Shown: positions 32,659 through 41,433 of the stretch, one piece after another
How the letters are laid out: each line of letters opens with the position of its first letter
Numbering within the stretch: position 1 is the first letter of the stretch
Assembly: GCF_900103275.1 (NCBI RefSeq)
Contig: NZ_FNGP01000001.1
Location: forward strand, 558,001 to 622,000
DNA length: 64,000 nucleotides
Source of the DNA: Tessaracoccus oleiagri
Lineage (GTDB): Bacteria > Actinomycetota > Actinomycetes > Propionibacteriales > Propionibacteriaceae
Direction of reading: 5' to 3'
Notes under the pieces: model-generated
Database searches by the model: none
What the model was told of the DNA's origin: nothing
What the model saw: only the letters and a program-made list of their open reading frames with translations
Program-made: the position numbers and the translations under genes

Positions 32659-33963
32659 GTGAGCACCCAACGACACGACACCCGGCTGGACCGGTTCGTC
32701 GACAGCTATGCAGATCGCACGAACGGCATGCGGGCCTCCGCAGTCCGTGCACTGTTCGCCGTCGCCAACCGCCCCGAGATCGTGTCCCTCGCCGGCGGCA
32801 TGCCCAACATCAAGGACCTCGCCCTCGACGTCATCGCCGACAACATGGCGCGCCTGATCCGCGACCACGGCGCGCAGATCATGCAGTACGGCTCCGGCCA
32901 GGGCGAACTGCGCATCCGGGAGAAGATCCTCGACGTGATGGCCCTGGAGGGCATCACCGCCCACCCGGACGACATCGTCATCACCGCCGGCTCCCAGCAG
33001 GGGCTCGACCTGGTCACCCGCGTGTTCTGTGATCCGGGTGACGTGATCCTCGCCGAGTCCCCGAGCTACGTCGGCGCGCTCGGCACCTTCCTCAGCTACC
33101 AGACCGAGGTGGTGCACGTCGCCTCCGACGACGAGGGCATCGACCCCGCAGCGCTCCGCGACACGATCGTGCGGCTGAAGTCCGAGGGCAAGCGGGTCAA
33201 GTTCCTGTACACGATCCCGAACTTCTCCAACCCCTCCGGGCTCACGCAGTCGCAGGCGCGGCGCCGCGAGGTCGTCGACGTGTGCAACGCGGGGGACGTG
33301 ATGGTCGTCGAGGACAACCCGTACGGCCTGCTCACGCTCGAGGGCGAGCCGCAGCCCGCCATGCGTGCCACCGACCCCGACGTGATCTACCTCGGCAGCT
33401 TCTCGAAGATCTTCGCCCCCGGCTTCCGGGTCGGGTGGGTGCTCGCGCCCCACGGCGTCCGGGAGAAGCTGGTGCTCGCGCAGGAGTCCGCGACGCTGTG
33501 CCCGCCGGTGTTCTCGCAGTTCGCCATCGCGGACTACCTCGAGCACTACGACTGGCGCGGCCAGATCGTCACCTACCGCCACATGTACCGCGGCCGCCGC
33601 GACGCGATGCTCGAGGAGCTCTCCGAGCGCATGCCGCACGGCGTCAGCTGGACCCATCCGGCGGGCGGCTTCTTCGTCTGGCTGACGCTGCCCGACGGTC
33701 TCGACGCGCAGGCGATGCTCCCGCGGGGGGTCAACGCGCGCGTCGCGTACGTGCCTGGCGCGGCGTTCTACGCCGACGGCCAGGGCTCCAACAACATCCG
33801 GTTGTCGTTCTGTTTCCCGCCCGCCGACCGCATCCGTGAGGGCGTGCAGCGGCTCGCGTCGGTGATCGAGGGCGAGCTGGAGGTGCAGGAGATCTTCGGC
33901 ACCCGCACCACGCGGCCCTCGCGCCTGCACGGCCCGTCCGTGTCCCCCGACCTCGCCTCGTAA
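32659..33963 (+). CDS. PLP-dependent aminotransferase (class I/II, 2-aminoadipate type)
   Basis: 434 residues, fold type I. Seen: MPNIKDLALDVI near residue 52 (substrate-helix region of the LysN/KAT-II subgroup), the YGSGQGELRIR start of the large domain, and the PLP lysine in YLGSFSKIFAPGFRVGW near residue 255. Substrate is not visible; LysN-like enzymes use 2-aminoadipate or aromatic and branched amino acids. GTG 32659 sits 7 nt after TAGACT (32646-32651), so the transcript is probably leaderless. Aminotransferases are recurrent neighbours of trxA in this part of actinobacterial origins. Confidence 0.85.
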   Translation: MSTQRHDTRLDRFVDSYADRTNGMRASAVRALFAVANRPEIVSLAGGMPNIKDLALDVIADNMARLIRDHGAQIMQYGSGQGELRIREKILDVMALEGITAHPDDIVITAGSQQGLDLVTRVFCDPGDVILAESPSYVGALGTFLSYQTEVVHVASDDEGIDPAALRDTIVRLKSEGKRVKFLYTIPNFSNPSGLTQSQARRREVVDVCNAGDVMVVEDNPYGLLTLEGEPQPAMRATDPDVIYLGSFSKIFAPGFRVGWVLAPHGVREKLVLAQESATLCPPVFSQFAIADYLEHYDWRGQIVTYRHMYRGRRDAMLEELSERMPHGVSWTHPAGGFFVWLTLPDGLDAQAMLPRGVNARVAYVPGAAFYADGQGSNNIRLSFCFPPADRIREGVQRLASVIEGELEVQEIFGTRTTRPSRLHGPSVSPDLAS

Positions 33964-33972
33964 GGAGTATCC

Positions 33973-34902
33973 ATGACTGTCATCGTGATCGCCGGCGGGC
34001 TGAGCCACGAGCGCGACGTGTCGCTCCGGTCCGGGCGACGGGTGGCCACCGCCCTACGGGAGGCCGGTCGTGAGGTCATCGAGACCGACATCAACCCGCA
34101 GCTGCTGCCGCTGTTCGCCGAGCACCCCGACGCTGTGGCCGTCCCCATGCTGCACGGCGGTCTCGGCGAGGACGGCGCCCTGCGCGAGGTCCTCGAGATC
34201 ATGGGCGTCCCGTTCGTCGGCTCGTCCGGGGCGGCGTCGCGGATGACGTTCGACAAGTCCATCGCGCACGCCCGCGTCAGCGCGGCCGGGATTGCGACGC
34301 CCCAGCAGGTGGCGCTCCCCCAGGACATCTTCCGCGAGCTGGGCGCCCAGACCATCATGCGCGGGATCAGCCAGCGGTACGGGTTCCCGCTCATGGTGAA
34401 GCCCGCCCGCTCCGGCTCGGCGCTCGGCGTCAGCAAGGTGGAGCGCGCCGAGGACCTGCCGTCGGCACTCGTCGGCGCGTACGCCTACGGCGAGGTCGCG
34501 GTGATCGAGGAGTTCATCGCCGGCACCGAGGTGTCCGTGACCGTGCTCGACGAGGGCGACGGCCCCGTCGCGCTGCCGCCGGTGGAGATCCGACCAGCGT
34601 CCGGCATCTACGACTACGAGTCGCGCTACACCGCCGGCGCCACCCGGTTCGTCACGCCCGCCGAGTTGCCCGACGAGGTGCTCGCCCGCGCCGGCGAGGT
34701 CGCCGTCGCCGCCCACGAGGCGCTCGGGCAGCGGCACCTGTCGCGGGCCGACATGATCGTCCGTGCCGACGGCACGCCCGTGTTCTTCGAGGGCAACGTC
34801 GCGCCCGGCATGACCGAGACCTCGCTGTCACCGCTGGCGTTCGAGGCCGGCGGCCGGACCATGGGCGAGGTGTTCTCGAGGCTGGTGGACCTGGCGCGAT
34901 GA
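33973..34902 (+). CDS. D-alanine--D-alanine ligase-type ATP-grasp protein
   Basis: 309 residues, ATP-grasp fold. Seen: VIVIAGGLSHERDVSLRSGR near the start, MLHGGLGEDGALREVLEIMG (Ddl hallmark), FPLMVKPARSGSALGVSKV (ATP-binding), and FFEGNVAPGMTETSLSPLAF, where EGN matches the Mg-binding ExN. Ddl makes the D-Ala-D-Ala dipeptide of peptidoglycan. Because the gene lies near the origin, apart from mur genes, a second Ddl-like ligase with another substrate is possible. AGGAG precedes the ATG. Its stop overlaps the SURF1 ATG by 4 bp. Confidence 0.78.
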   Translation: MTVIVIAGGLSHERDVSLRSGRRVATALREAGREVIETDINPQLLPLFAEHPDAVAVPMLHGGLGEDGALREVLEIMGVPFVGSSGAASRMTFDKSIAHARVSAAGIATPQQVALPQDIFRELGAQTIMRGISQRYGFPLMVKPARSGSALGVSKVERAEDLPSALVGAYAYGEVAVIEEFIAGTEVSVTVLDEGDGPVALPPVEIRPASGIYDYESRYTAGATRFVTPAELPDEVLARAGEVAVAAHEALGQRHLSRADMIVRADGTPVFFEGNVAPGMTETSLSPLAFEAGGRTMGEVFSRLVDLAR

Positions 34903-35633
34903 GCCTCCGCCTGAAGCAGGTCCTCACCGTCACCGTGGGCGTCCTCGTCGCGGCGGTGATGCTGCTGCTCGGCCTCTGGCAGATGAGCCGGTTCCAGCTG
35001 TCCATGCAGGACGTCGCCGTCGAGCGGCGCGCGATGGAGCCGGTCCAGCTCACGGAGCACGTCCACCCGGACGGCAGCATCGACGACATCTACGGCCGTC
35101 GTGTGCTCGCCGAGGGCGAGTACCTGCCGGAGCACGAGGTCGTCGTCGGCTCCACCGAGGCGCGGGTCGCCACCGCCTTCCGGCTGGCCGACGGGAGACA
35201 CGTCGCCGTGGTCCGCGGGGAGCTCGACGGGTTGACCGCGGCCCCCGCTCCCCCGGCCGGGGTGACCTCGATCGAAGGCATATTCACGGCCAGCGACCAC
35301 GACACCGACCGGCCCCAGGGCTCGGTGCGCCTGCAGCAGCTTGCGCAGACGTGGCCATCACCGCTCGTCGGAGGCTACGTGACCCTCACGGATGGTCAGT
35401 CCGCGGCCCAGGGCCTGGCCCCCGCCGAGGCCGAGCTGCCGGAGTCCGAGGGTACCGCCATGCACCAGGGCTACGCCCTCCAGTGGTGGGTCTTCGCCTT
35501 CGCGTCCATCGCGTTCTCCATCTTCCTGGCGCGCAACTTCCGCATCCAGGAGGAGAAGCGCGCCGAGCGCATCGCCCGCCGCCGCGAGGCGGCCGCGCGG
35601 AGCACAGAGGCTGCCCTGCACGCCGGGGATTAA
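34899..35633 (+). CDS. SURF1-family protein, cytochrome oxidase assembly
   Basis: 244 residues with a membrane segment at each end: VTVGVLVAAVMLLLGLWQMSRF near the start, in which LGLWQ is the SURF1 signature, and QGYALQWWVFAFASIAFSIF near the C terminus. Between them is an extracytoplasmic domain. SURF1 inserts heme a into cytochrome aa3 oxidase. The C-terminal tail is basic and Ala-rich. ATG overlaps the ATP-grasp stop by 4 bp. The start of the FUSC gene follows by 38 bp. Confidence 0.88.
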   Translation: MSLRLKQVLTVTVGVLVAAVMLLLGLWQMSRFQLSMQDVAVERRAMEPVQLTEHVHPDGSIDDIYGRRVLAEGEYLPEHEVVVGSTEARVATAFRLADGRHVAVVRGELDGLTAAPAPPAGVTSIEGIFTASDHDTDRPQGSVRLQQLAQTWPSPLVGGYVTLTDGQSAAQGLAPAEAELPESEGTAMHQGYALQWWVFAFASIAFSIFLARNFRIQEEKRAERIARRREAAARSTEAALHAGD

Positions 35634-35671
35634 GCTGCATCGGTCGGCGTCCGTCCGCCGACGGCCCCACC

Positions 35672-36751
35672 ATGAATCATCTCCAAGAGTTCTTCAGTCT
35701 CCGGCCGGCGCAGCGCGACCACATCCCGGCCTTCCGCATCGCCGTCGGGGTGGCGTTGCCGCTGCTGCTCCTGATGGCGATCGGCCGGCTCGACCTCGCG
35801 ATCTACGCGGCGTTCGGAGCGTTCACGGGCATCTACGCCCGGAACGAGTCGCCCCGCTCCCGGTTCCTGCGCCAGTCGCTCGCCGGCGGGATCCTCACGC
35901 TGAGCGTCGCGATCGGTGCGGTCCTCAGCGCACTCGCGGCGGGTCCCTGGGCGGTGATGCTCGTCGCGACGGTGGTGTCGGCCTTCGGCGCCGTCGCCGC
36001 CGCCCGGTACAACCTCAAGCCCGCCGGGTCGATCTTCTTCATCTTCGCCACCGCGGCCGTCGGCTCGATCGAGGGCGGCGCACCGGTGTGGCTGGCAACA
36101 CTCGTCGCATTCCTGTCGGCGGGCGTGTCCGTGGTGCTCGGCATGGGCGCGCACCTGATCGGGGAGCGCCCGCTGCCGAGGGCGGTGCCCATGGTGACCG
36201 AGCGGTTCAGTCGCCGGGACCTCGTCGAGCACGGGCTGCGCTTCACCGTCGCGCCGCTCGTGGCCGGGACTCTGGGGATCCTGTCGATGGAACTGGTCCC
36301 CCAGCTCTCGCACCCCTACTGGGCGATGGTGGCCGCCGTCGCGCCCATCGCGCCGCCGCACCGGAAGGCGCGCTTCTTCCGCGCCGTGCACCGCATCGTC
36401 GGCACCAGCGGCGGGGTGCTGGTCTCCGCGTTCCTGCTGTCGTTCCCCACGGAGCCGTGGCAGCTCGTGGTGTGGGTGATCCTGTCCCAGTTCCTGGGCG
36501 AGCTGTACGTCGGGCGCAACTACTCGCTGGCGCTGCTGTTCATCACCCCGGTGGCGCTCCTGATGACGCAGATCGGACACCCGACGGACCCGGGCCCGCT
36601 GCTCCTGGCCCGCACCGTGGAGACCGCCATCGGGGCGTTGGTCGGCCTCGCGGTGGTCGCCTGGGGTTTCCCCCACGAGTACCGGCCCCGCTTGTTCCGT
36701 CGCGCCGGGGCGATGGGCCGCCGGCTCGTGGACCGGCGGCGCCCCCGCTGA
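35672..36751 (+). CDS. FUSC-family membrane protein
   Basis: 359 residues with about ten hydrophobic segments. FUSC proteins are aromatic-acid exporter-like (AaeB/YccS family). Seen: AFRIAVGVALPLLLLMAIG near the start, AAFGAFTGIYARNESPRSRF (the FUSC repeat start), and the second repeat HPYWAMVAAVAPIAPPHR near residue 220 with RTVETAIGALVGLA at the end. It lacks the long soluble domains of YccS. Substrate unknown. It converges with dmsC, with 3 bp between the stops. Confidence 0.8.
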   Translation: MNHLQEFFSLRPAQRDHIPAFRIAVGVALPLLLLMAIGRLDLAIYAAFGAFTGIYARNESPRSRFLRQSLAGGILTLSVAIGAVLSALAAGPWAVMLVATVVSAFGAVAAARYNLKPAGSIFFIFATAAVGSIEGGAPVWLATLVAFLSAGVSVVLGMGAHLIGERPLPRAVPMVTERFSRRDLVEHGLRFTVAPLVAGTLGILSMELVPQLSHPYWAMVAAVAPIAPPHRKARFFRAVHRIVGTSGGVLVSAFLLSFPTEPWQLVVWVILSQFLGELYVGRNYSLALLFITPVALLMTQIGHPTDPGPLLLARTVETAIGALVGLAVVAWGFPHEYRPRLFRRAGAMGRRLVDRRRPR

Positions 36752-36754
36752 GCG

Positions 36755-37800
36755 TCACATGCCGATGCGGAACAGCGCGTCGTAGTGCAGCGACCGCCCC
36801 ATGAACTCCGCCACCAGCGCGAGGACGAACGCGGCGGTGATGAGGCCGGCCAGCAGCTTCGGATTCTCGCGCACCGCGGTGCCCGCGCTGCGGTACCAGA
36901 ACAGCGCCAGCACCACGGCGGCGAGCCCCAGCAGCACGAGGCGCACCGTGAAGAACCCGCCCGAGAAGACGCCGGCTGCGGCCTGCCCCGCCTCGTTGCT
37001 GCTTGCCAGCGCCGAGATGTAGAGCGGGTACGAGATGAGGACGGCGAGCCCGGCCACGGCCGTGACGACCGCGATCCACTGCAGGACCCGGGTGGTCAGC
37101 TCCCACTCAGCGTTGGTGGTGGGCGCGTTGATCTCCGCCACCCGGGCCCGCACGGAGGGCAGGCCCGTCGTCGGCTTGGTTACGAGTGCGACGCCGCCCC
37201 GGCCGCTCCCGGTAGCAGGGTCCGGCTCGGGCCGAGGTGCCGTCACGGCAGCCTCGTTGCGGCGCCGCACAAGAGCGGTGAACATGAGGGCGCAGCCCAC
37301 GGCGAGCGCCCCGAGGATGACGGTCGTCCCGAAGAAGTGGACCGCCACGAAGGGGGTGTCCCAGGCCGGCACGGCTCGAGCGACGAGTAGATCTGGGCCA
37401 TCGACCACACGAGGCCGAGGCCCACGATCGCTGTCACGACCCCCAGGATCCCGCGGACCCGCTGCGTGGACCACTGGAACCACTGGGTGAGCGCGAAGGC
37501 GAATCCCAGCGCAGCGAAGGCGATGCCGAAGAGGATCTCGCGCGAGAGCCACGACGACTCCCAGTTGCGGACCACGTTCAGGACGTTCGTCACGTCGTTC
37601 ATGTGCAGCATCGACACCGCCAACCCGAGCACCAACGCCGGCCCGATGGCGTACAGGACCGGCTCGTAGAGGCGGCGGACGGTGTGCTGGTCGGCGCGGC
37701 ACCCGATCACGAGTTCCATCACGCCGAGCGCGACGAACGTTCCGACGCTCATCTGGGCGATGACCGTGAAGAGGATCATCGGTAGCTCGTGGAGGTTCAT
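36755..37800 (-). pseudogene. DMSO reductase membrane anchor DmsC, frameshifted
   Basis: NrfD/DmsC-type anchor that would take electrons from menaquinol for DmsAB. The gene begins normally (MNLHELPMILFTVIAQMSVG, with several membrane segments) but its frame is broken near 37380: frame 1 runs to VWSMAQIYSS and then into nonsense ending at 37243, while the correct continuation RAVPAWDTPFVAVHFF lies in another frame and runs to a normal end at 36755. Two extra bases (or one missing) at the TCGTCGCTCGAGCC segment explain it; removing two gives 347 residues. It may be a true pseudogene, a sequencing error or a programmed slip; no slippery homopolymer is visible. Its ATG overlaps the dmsB stop by 1 bp. 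Confidence 0.75.
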
Positions 37801-38438
37801 CAGATCTCCTTCGGGTTGGTGATACGCCCGGCGCCCGCGTCCCAGCGGGTCGCGTCCCGGTGCGGTGTGACGACGAGGTGGGGTTCGGTGATCCGCGGGT
37901 CGGGCAGCGGGGCGACGTCATTCGTCGACCCGTACTTGGCCCGCAGCTCCTCGATGGGGCCCCAGTCGAGCGCCCGCGACGGGCAGGCGCTGACGCAGGC
38001 CGGATCCTGGCCGGTCTCGCGGTAGTCGTAGCAGAGGTCGCACTTGGTCATGTGCCCGGTCTCCGCGTTGAACTGGGGCGCGGAGTAGGGACAGGCCCAC
38101 TCGCAGTAGCGGCAGCCGACGCACTTCTCGTCGTCGACGTAGACCGTGCCGTCGGGACGGCGGGTCATCGCGGTCGTCGGGCAGACCTGCGTGCACACGG
38201 GGTTCTCGCAGTGGTTGCAGGAGATGGAGACGTAGTAGCTGAACACGTTCGGGGTGAACGTGTGGCCCGACGTCTGCCACGACCCCCCGGTGTACTCGAC
38301 GACGCGGCGCCAGTTCACGCCGATCGGCAGGTCGTGCTTGTCCTTGCACGCGACCTGGCATGCCTTGCAGCCCGTGCACAGCGTCTGGTCGAAGTGGAAC
38401 CCGTAGTTGGCACCCGCTTCGGTGGCGTTCGTGGTCAT
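37800..38438 (-). CDS. DMSO reductase iron-sulfur subunit DmsB
   Basis: 212 residues, four [4Fe-4S] clusters. Seen: CTGCKACQVACKDKHDLP (near residue 23), CNHCENPVCTQVCP (near 67), CVGCRYCEWACP and the fourth set ending CVSACP. It passes electrons from the membrane anchor to the molybdenum subunit. Its ATG is separated from the dmsA stop by 2 bp, and its stop overlaps the dmsC start by 1 bp (TGATG). Confidence 0.93.
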   Translation of the reverse strand: MTTNATEAGANYGFHFDQTLCTGCKACQVACKDKHDLPIGVNWRRVVEYTGGSWQTSGHTFTPNVFSYYVSISCNHCENPVCTQVCPTTAMTRRPDGTVYVDDEKCVGCRYCEWACPYSAPQFNAETGHMTKCDLCYDYRETGQDPACVSACPSRALDWGPIEELRAKYGSTNDVAPLPDPRITEPHLVVTPHRDATRWDAGAGRITNPKEI

Positions 38439-38440
38439 GG

Positions 38441-40894
38441 TCAGTTCACCTTCTCGACTTCGACGAGGGCCGTGTGCCCCGGGTTGCCCTTCGCGAGCGG
38501 CGACGGGTGGTACTTCATCAACGTGTTGACGCACCCGCCCTCGTCGACACCCTTGCTGTTCGGCCGGTACCAGGCGCCCTGCGGCAGTGACACCACGCCG
38601 GGCGCGATGCGCGGCGTGACGCGGGCCACGGTCTTGACGGTGCCGCGCGCATTGCGCACCAGGATCTCGTCGTCGTTCTCGATGCCGCGCGCCCGCGCGT
38701 CGACGGGGTTGATCCACAGCATCTGCGGGTGCGCCTCGTTCATCGTCGGCAGGTTCGCGTAGCTCGAGTGGGTGCGGCCCTTGTAGTGGTGGGCGATGCA
38801 CTGCAGCGGGTACTCCGACTTGCGCGCCTCGAGGGCACCCTCCCAGGAGTCGACGTGCTCGGGCAGCGCGGTGAGGCGGTCGCCGCTGCGCTCCCCCGGG
38901 AACTCCCATTTCTGCGACATCTCGTGCAGCAACTGCGAGTAGATCTCGATCTTGCCCGACGGCGTCTTCAGCGGGTTGGCGACGGGGTCGTCGCGGAAGT
39001 CCTTCATCGCCACGCGGGGCCCCGTGGGGCTGTGCTTGCGGAAGACGCCCATCTCGGCGAGCTGTTCCTTCGTCGGGAACTCGGGGATCTTCTCGCGCGT
39101 CTGCTCGAACAGCCAGTCGCGCCACTGCTCCTGCGTGCGACCCTGCGTGAACTCCTTCTCGATGCCGAGCCGACGGGCGATCTCGGTGCACATCTCGTAG
39201 CCCGTCTTGGACTCGAACACCGGCTCGATCGCCTTGTCCCCGTAGATCGCCCACCCCATGTCGCCGCAGCTGGCGCCCGGGATGAGGTCGATCTCCTCGA
39301 AGTTGGTCGTCGACGGCAGGACGATGTCGCCCCAGTCGCACGTCGCGGTCCACTGGTGGTCGATGACGACGATGAACTCGCACTTCGAGTCGTCGCGCAG
39401 CGTCTCCTGGGTGACGTGGATGTCGTTGTGCTGGTTGATGAGCGTGTTCGACGCGTTGACCACCATCAGCTTGATGCCGACGTCGAGCTTCTCCTTGCCG
39501 CGGACGCCGTCCTTGGTCGCGGTCATCGACGGGCCGTCGTTGATGGCGTCGATCCAGTTGAAGCACGAGATCTGCGTCTTCACGGGCGGCGCCTCCCCGT
39601 CGAACAGGGGGAACGCCTTCACCGGCAGCGTGGTGTTGCCCTCCCGGGCTCCGTTGCCGCCGCCGGGGATCCCGATGTTGCCGGTGACCGCGGCGAGCAG
39701 GAAGATCGCCCGTGCGCTGTTCTCGCCGGTGGCGTGGCGCTGGGGCCCCCAGCCCTGGGTGATGGCGGCCGGCTTGGCCGCGGCGATCTCGCGGGCGAGC
39801 TTGCGGATCCTGGCGGCCGGAACGCCGGTGATCTCGGCGGCCCATTCGGGGGTCTTCTCGATCCCGTCCGTTCCCTTGCCGGCCAGGTAGGCCCGGTACG
39901 ACGAGTTCGCCGGCGCCCCTTCGGGGAGGGTGGCCTCGTCGAACCCGACGCAGTACTTGTCCAGGAACGCCTGGTCGTGGAGGCCCTCCTCCACCATCAC
40001 GTGGATCATGCCGGCGATGAGGGCCGCGTCGGTGCCCGGCCGGATCGGGACCCAGTCGTCGCCGGCGATCGCGGCGGTGTCCGAGTAACGGGGGTCGATC
40101 ACGATGGTGCGGACCTGGAAGTCCTTGCGTACCTTCTGGACGACGGCGAGCTCGCCACCCCCCGACATGCGCGTCTCCAGCGGGTTGTTGCCGAACATGA
40201 CCTGGAGCTGCGAGCGCTGCGCGTCCTCGAGCGAGTTGGAGGAGATCCACTCACCGTACGTGTACGGGAAGGCGGCGGTGATCTGCGCGGTGGAGTAGTC
40301 GCCGAACTGGCCGAGGTAGCCGCCGTAGGTGTTGAGGAGGCGCGGCCATGTGCCTCGCTTGGTGATGTTGCCGCCGGTGGACCCCGAGCCGTAGTGGTAC
40401 CAGAGGGCCTCGTTGCCGTAGGTGTCCTTCACCCGCTTCATCTCGGAGGCGATCGTGTCGAACGCCTCCTCCCAGGAGATCTCCTGCCACTGGCCACCGC
40501 CGCGCTCCCCCACGCGCTTCATGGGGCGCTTGATCCGGTTCGGGCTGTAGATCCGCTCGCGCTGCGCGCGACCACGGACGCAGGCACGGATGTTGAAATC
40601 GCCCATCTCGTCGGAGCCCGTCGAGTCGGGAAGCACCCGGACGACGATGCCGTCCTTGACCTGGAGGCGGAGCGGGCACCGCGACTGGCAGTTCGCGAGG
40701 CAGGCGTTCCATACCGTGCGGTCGGCCTCGGCCATGCCAGTGGCGCCTTCGGCACGAACCTCCGGCATGCCCAGGTTGGCGACGGCCGGCACCAGCGCGG
40801 CCGTCCCCCCGGCGGCCGCAGACCACTTCAGAAAGGATCGACGGGACGTCCCCGTCCGCTCTTGATCGAGCCCAACATCCGCCACGATCGTCAT
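38441..40894 (-). CDS. DMSO/S- or N-oxide reductase molybdenum subunit DmsA
   Basis: 817 residues, Tat-exported: TSRRSFLKWSAAAGGTAA near residues 16-33, so it works outside the membrane, receiving electrons from DmsB. Seen: an N-terminal [4Fe-4S] motif CLANCQSRC plus RACVRG, the segment HYGSGSTGGN near residue 165, where DMSO-family enzymes carry the Mo-ligand serine, and the final molybdopterin-binding end with ANLPTMNEAHPQMLW. Substrate (DMSO, TMAO, sulfoxide or other) is not settled. First gene of the operon. No TorD/NarJ-type chaperone gene is present, which is unusual. A 12-bp inverted repeat covers its leader and RBS. Confidence 0.9.
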   Translation of the reverse strand: MTIVADVGLDQERTGTSRRSFLKWSAAAGGTAALVPAVANLGMPEVRAEGATGMAEADRTVWNACLANCQSRCPLRLQVKDGIVVRVLPDSTGSDEMGDFNIRACVRGRAQRERIYSPNRIKRPMKRVGERGGGQWQEISWEEAFDTIASEMKRVKDTYGNEALWYHYGSGSTGGNITKRGTWPRLLNTYGGYLGQFGDYSTAQITAAFPYTYGEWISSNSLEDAQRSQLQVMFGNNPLETRMSGGGELAVVQKVRKDFQVRTIVIDPRYSDTAAIAGDDWVPIRPGTDAALIAGMIHVMVEEGLHDQAFLDKYCVGFDEATLPEGAPANSSYRAYLAGKGTDGIEKTPEWAAEITGVPAARIRKLAREIAAAKPAAITQGWGPQRHATGENSARAIFLLAAVTGNIGIPGGGNGAREGNTTLPVKAFPLFDGEAPPVKTQISCFNWIDAINDGPSMTATKDGVRGKEKLDVGIKLMVVNASNTLINQHNDIHVTQETLRDDSKCEFIVVIDHQWTATCDWGDIVLPSTTNFEEIDLIPGASCGDMGWAIYGDKAIEPVFESKTGYEMCTEIARRLGIEKEFTQGRTQEQWRDWLFEQTREKIPEFPTKEQLAEMGVFRKHSPTGPRVAMKDFRDDPVANPLKTPSGKIEIYSQLLHEMSQKWEFPGERSGDRLTALPEHVDSWEGALEARKSEYPLQCIAHHYKGRTHSSYANLPTMNEAHPQMLWINPVDARARGIENDDEILVRNARGTVKTVARVTPRIAPGVVSLPQGAWYRPNSKGVDEGGCVNTLMKYHPSPLAKGNPGHTALVEVEKVN

Positions 40895-40901
40895 GGGTGC
40901 T

Positions 40902-40946
40902 CCTGACTACTACGTTCGCTGTATACGACCGACTGTAGTAGTCAGG
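40902..40946. promoter_or_regulatory. 12-bp inverted repeat at the dmsA leader
   Basis: CCTGACTACTAC (40902-40913) and its exact reverse complement (40935-40946) flank 21 bp that contain GTATAC. The AGGAG of the dmsA ribosome-binding site overlaps the inner arm, so as RNA the hairpin could hide it; as DNA it could be a regulator site. Confidence 0.55.
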
Positions 40947-40992
40947 ACATTTCCCCTCCCTCGGGGCCGCCTAAGTGCCCCGCGGGCTCAGT

Positions 40993-41382
40993 TCACGGCC
41001 TGTCGTGCTGAATCGTCGGCACGTCAGCGAGGCGCTCGAGGACGTGCCGCGTGGCGCGACGCTCGGCGAGGAAGCTCAGGAACGGCACCGTGCCGGCGAG
41101 AGCGATGCCCAGGTACCAGACCCAGCGCCACTTCACGCGGAGCCCGAGGGACACCACCGAGACGAGGAGCAGCGCGTAGAGCCATCCGTGCGCGATCCCC
41201 ACGTACATGACCAGGCGCCCGTCGTTCCAGATGTACTTGAGTGGCATCGCGACGAGGGTGAGCACGACCAGCAGCACGCCGACCACCCAAGCGAGGACCT
41301 GGTAGAACTTCAGCGCCCGCAGCACGCCGGGCACGTCCTCCGGTTCCAGAGCGTCCAGATCGTCCTCGTACTCGGTAGCCAT
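40993..41382 (-). CDS. DUF3817-type small membrane protein
   Basis: 129 residues: an acidic start (TEYEDDLDALEPEDVP), then three or four hydrophobic segments with KFYQVLAWVVGVLLVVLTLV and the short soluble motif IAHGWLYALLLVSVVSLGLR, typical of DUF3817 (YdzA-like) proteins. ATG 41382 is used because AAAAGGAT lies 10-12 nt upstream; a longer frame to 41412 has no site. It stands alone between the DMSO operon and parB, transcribed leftward. Confidence 0.75.
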   Translation of the reverse strand: MATEYEDDLDALEPEDVPGVLRALKFYQVLAWVVGVLLVVLTLVAMPLKYIWNDGRLVMYVGIAHGWLYALLLVSVVSLGLRVKWRWVWYLGIALAGTVPFLSFLAERRATRHVLERLADVPTIQHDRP

Positions 41383-41433
41383 ATGTCGACTTATCCTTTT
41401 ATTGGTTTGCATGCTTGTAGTTGAGTCGATTGG

